A DNA stretch of 30,770 nt from an uncultured Oscillospiraceae bacterium. Its GTDB lineage: Bacteria > Bacillota_A > Clostridia > Oscillospirales > Oscillospiraceae. Both the position numbers and the translations under genes were made by a program. The notes under the pieces were generated by a model. That model was not told where the DNA came from, made no database searches, and saw nothing but the letters and a program-made list of their open reading frames with translations. Below are positions 30,185 through 30,770 of the stretch, in pieces; position 1 is the stretch's first letter; each line of letters starts with the position of its first letter. The DNA lies in NCBI GenBank assembly GCA_910584605.1, contig CAJUAW010000018.1, positions 1-30,770 on the forward strand, in the 5' to 3' direction.

Positions 30185-30201
30185 ATGTGGCACTGCCACA
30201 T
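30185..30201. promoter_or_regulatory. 17-base palindrome in the collagen-like gene leader
   Basis: ATGTGGCACTGCCACAT is a perfect inverted repeat around a single base, just after the proposed promoter. It could be an operator or a 5' hairpin that stabilises the message. Confidence 0.55.
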
Positions 30202-30229
30202 CCACTACTTTGAGTTGAAGGAGTGCGTT

Positions 30230-30770
30230 ATGAATCGATACTATGCTTCTGATTGGGAGCAGAGCAGTCAGAACGGCGTCGTGGCCCATCTGACCGGCAG
30301 CAGCTGCGGCTGCGGCTGCAATACCGGCTGCGGCACTGGCTGCGGCTGCAATACCGGTTGTGGCTGCAATACCGGCTGTGGCTGCAATACCGGTTGTGGC
30401 TGCAATACCGGCTGCGGCTGCGGCTCTGCGCCCACCCTGCCTCCAGTACCTCCCTGTCCCAGTCCGGGGCCAGGTCCCTTCCCGCCCTATCCCGGTACCG
30501 GACCAACCGGTCCCACCGGACCTCAGGGGTACCCCGGCCCGGATGGCCCCGCTGGCCCAACCGGTCCCCAGGGGATCCCCGGCCCCGCAGGTCCTGCGGG
30601 CGCCACGGGCGCCACCGGAGCCACCGGAGCAGTTGGCCCTGCGGGCGCTCAGGGTCCTGCCGGTCCTGCAGGGCCTATGGGTCCCACAGGCCCTGCCGGA
30701 GCCACCGGTGCGACGGGTGCCACCGGCGCGGTTGGCCCCACCGGCCCTGCCGGTCCCGTTGGTGCGACTG
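30230..30770 (+). CDS. Collagen-like protein with Cys-rich N-terminal repeats (cut by window edge)
   Basis: Translation from ATG 30230 (AAGGAG six bases upstream) reads MNRYYASDWEQSSQNGVVAH, then a Cys block of CGCNTG repeats, a Pro-rich hinge (PTLPPVPPCPSPGPGPF), and uninterrupted Gly-X-Y triplets to the window end. The triplets are rich in GPTGP, GATGAT, GPAGPA. About 180 residues are visible. It resembles BclA-like exosporium or spore-surface collagens, but those lack this Cys block; the cysteines may crosslink the protein into a coat or bind metal. No signal peptide is seen, as for spore-coat proteins assembled from the mother cell. The C-terminal domain lies outside the window. Confidence 0.88.
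   Translation, partial: MNRYYASDWEQSSQNGVVAHLTGSSCGCGCNTGCGTGCGCNTGCGCNTGCGCNTGCGCNTGCGCGSAPTLPPVPPCPSPGPGPFPPYPGTGPTGPTGPQGYPGPDGPAGPTGPQGIPGPAGPAGATGATGATGAVGPAGAQGPAGPAGPMGPTGPAGATGATGATGAVGPTGPAGPVGAT
30311..30412 (+). repeat. 18-base tandem repeat encoding CGCNTG
   Basis: Five copies of TGYGGCTGCAATACCGGY occur, one at 30311-30328 and four in tandem at 30341-30412. A shortened 12-base unit (30329-30340, CGTG) lies between them. Copies differ only at third codon positions, so the protein repeat is under selection or recently amplified. Confidence 0.9.

Noticed and set aside
30311..30412. CRISPR-like array
   Set aside because: Units are directly tandem with no spacers, in frame and coding for CGCNTG.
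30228..30560. A minus-strand Arg/Ser/Tyr/Cys-rich open frame opposite the collagen gene
   Set aside because: It is the reverse complement of the Cys and Gly-X-Y repeats; no ribosome binding site is needed to explain it.

Overview
The window looks like a chromosomal segment of a GC-rich, spore-forming, anaerobic Firmicute of the Oscillospiraceae type (Flavonifractor/Intestinimonas/Lawsonibacter-like). This rests on high GC, strong AGGAGG ribosome binding sites, TTGACA-17-TATAAT style promoters, a Firmicutes L20 leader before infC, YqeG, QueH, DUF1540 and PgeF proteins, an Rnf-type operon and a collagen-like, spore-coat-like protein. The genus is an inference. No rRNA, tRNA, IS element, prophage or CRISPR array is visible. 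Nearly all of the sequence is coding, and intergenic gaps hold recognisable promoters and hairpins.

Layout. 1-3473 (minus): pgeF, an orphan peptide-binding lipoprotein and the 5' part of purL, probably one operon. 3537-5051: a 70-residue orphan (minus), then a DUF2238-like membrane protein and a Cys-rich DUF1540 protein (plus). 5053-8727 (minus): a compact Rnf-like operon, rnfC, a fused rnfD-rnfG and a divergent rnfA, with its own promoter and terminator but no rnfB or rnfE. 8741-9613 (minus): a GH18-like orphan. 9626-13233 (plus): a tightly coupled operon of yqeG, an endonuclease IV-like TIM barrel, an M24 peptidase, a SLOG/DUF1273 protein and queH. 13244-16865 (minus): gltS glutamate symporter next to a GlnK/GlnL-like two-component system. 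16877-17710 (minus): an unrecognised 253-residue protein. 17759-19124 (minus): L20 leader, infC, rpmI, rplT. 19243-23074 (minus): a seven-gene run of small membrane proteins, a permuted NlpC/P60-like protein, a CPBP protease, rimI and tsaD. 23114-25876 (minus): polA. 25918-28526 (plus): MBOAT acyltransferase plus SGNH-like partner. 28532-29834 (plus): CPA2 antiporter. 29834-30147 (minus): small orphan. 30156-end (plus): start of a collagen-like protein with Cys repeats.

The best candidate for something undescribed is the Rnf-like operon. It has a cytosolic FeS/flavin subunit (RnfC), a single-chain RnfD-RnfG carrying two flavinylation-type motifs, and one RnfA homologue that lacks the first of the two conserved intramembrane cluster cysteines. 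The usual ferredoxin-binding RnfB and the second six-helix subunit RnfE are absent from the locus. It could be a reduced, rewired electron-transfer complex, or a partial second copy that complements a full Rnf elsewhere. The second candidate is the collagen-like gene, which has a CGCNTG repeat block, a sporulation-sigma-like promoter and a perfect palindrome just downstream of it.
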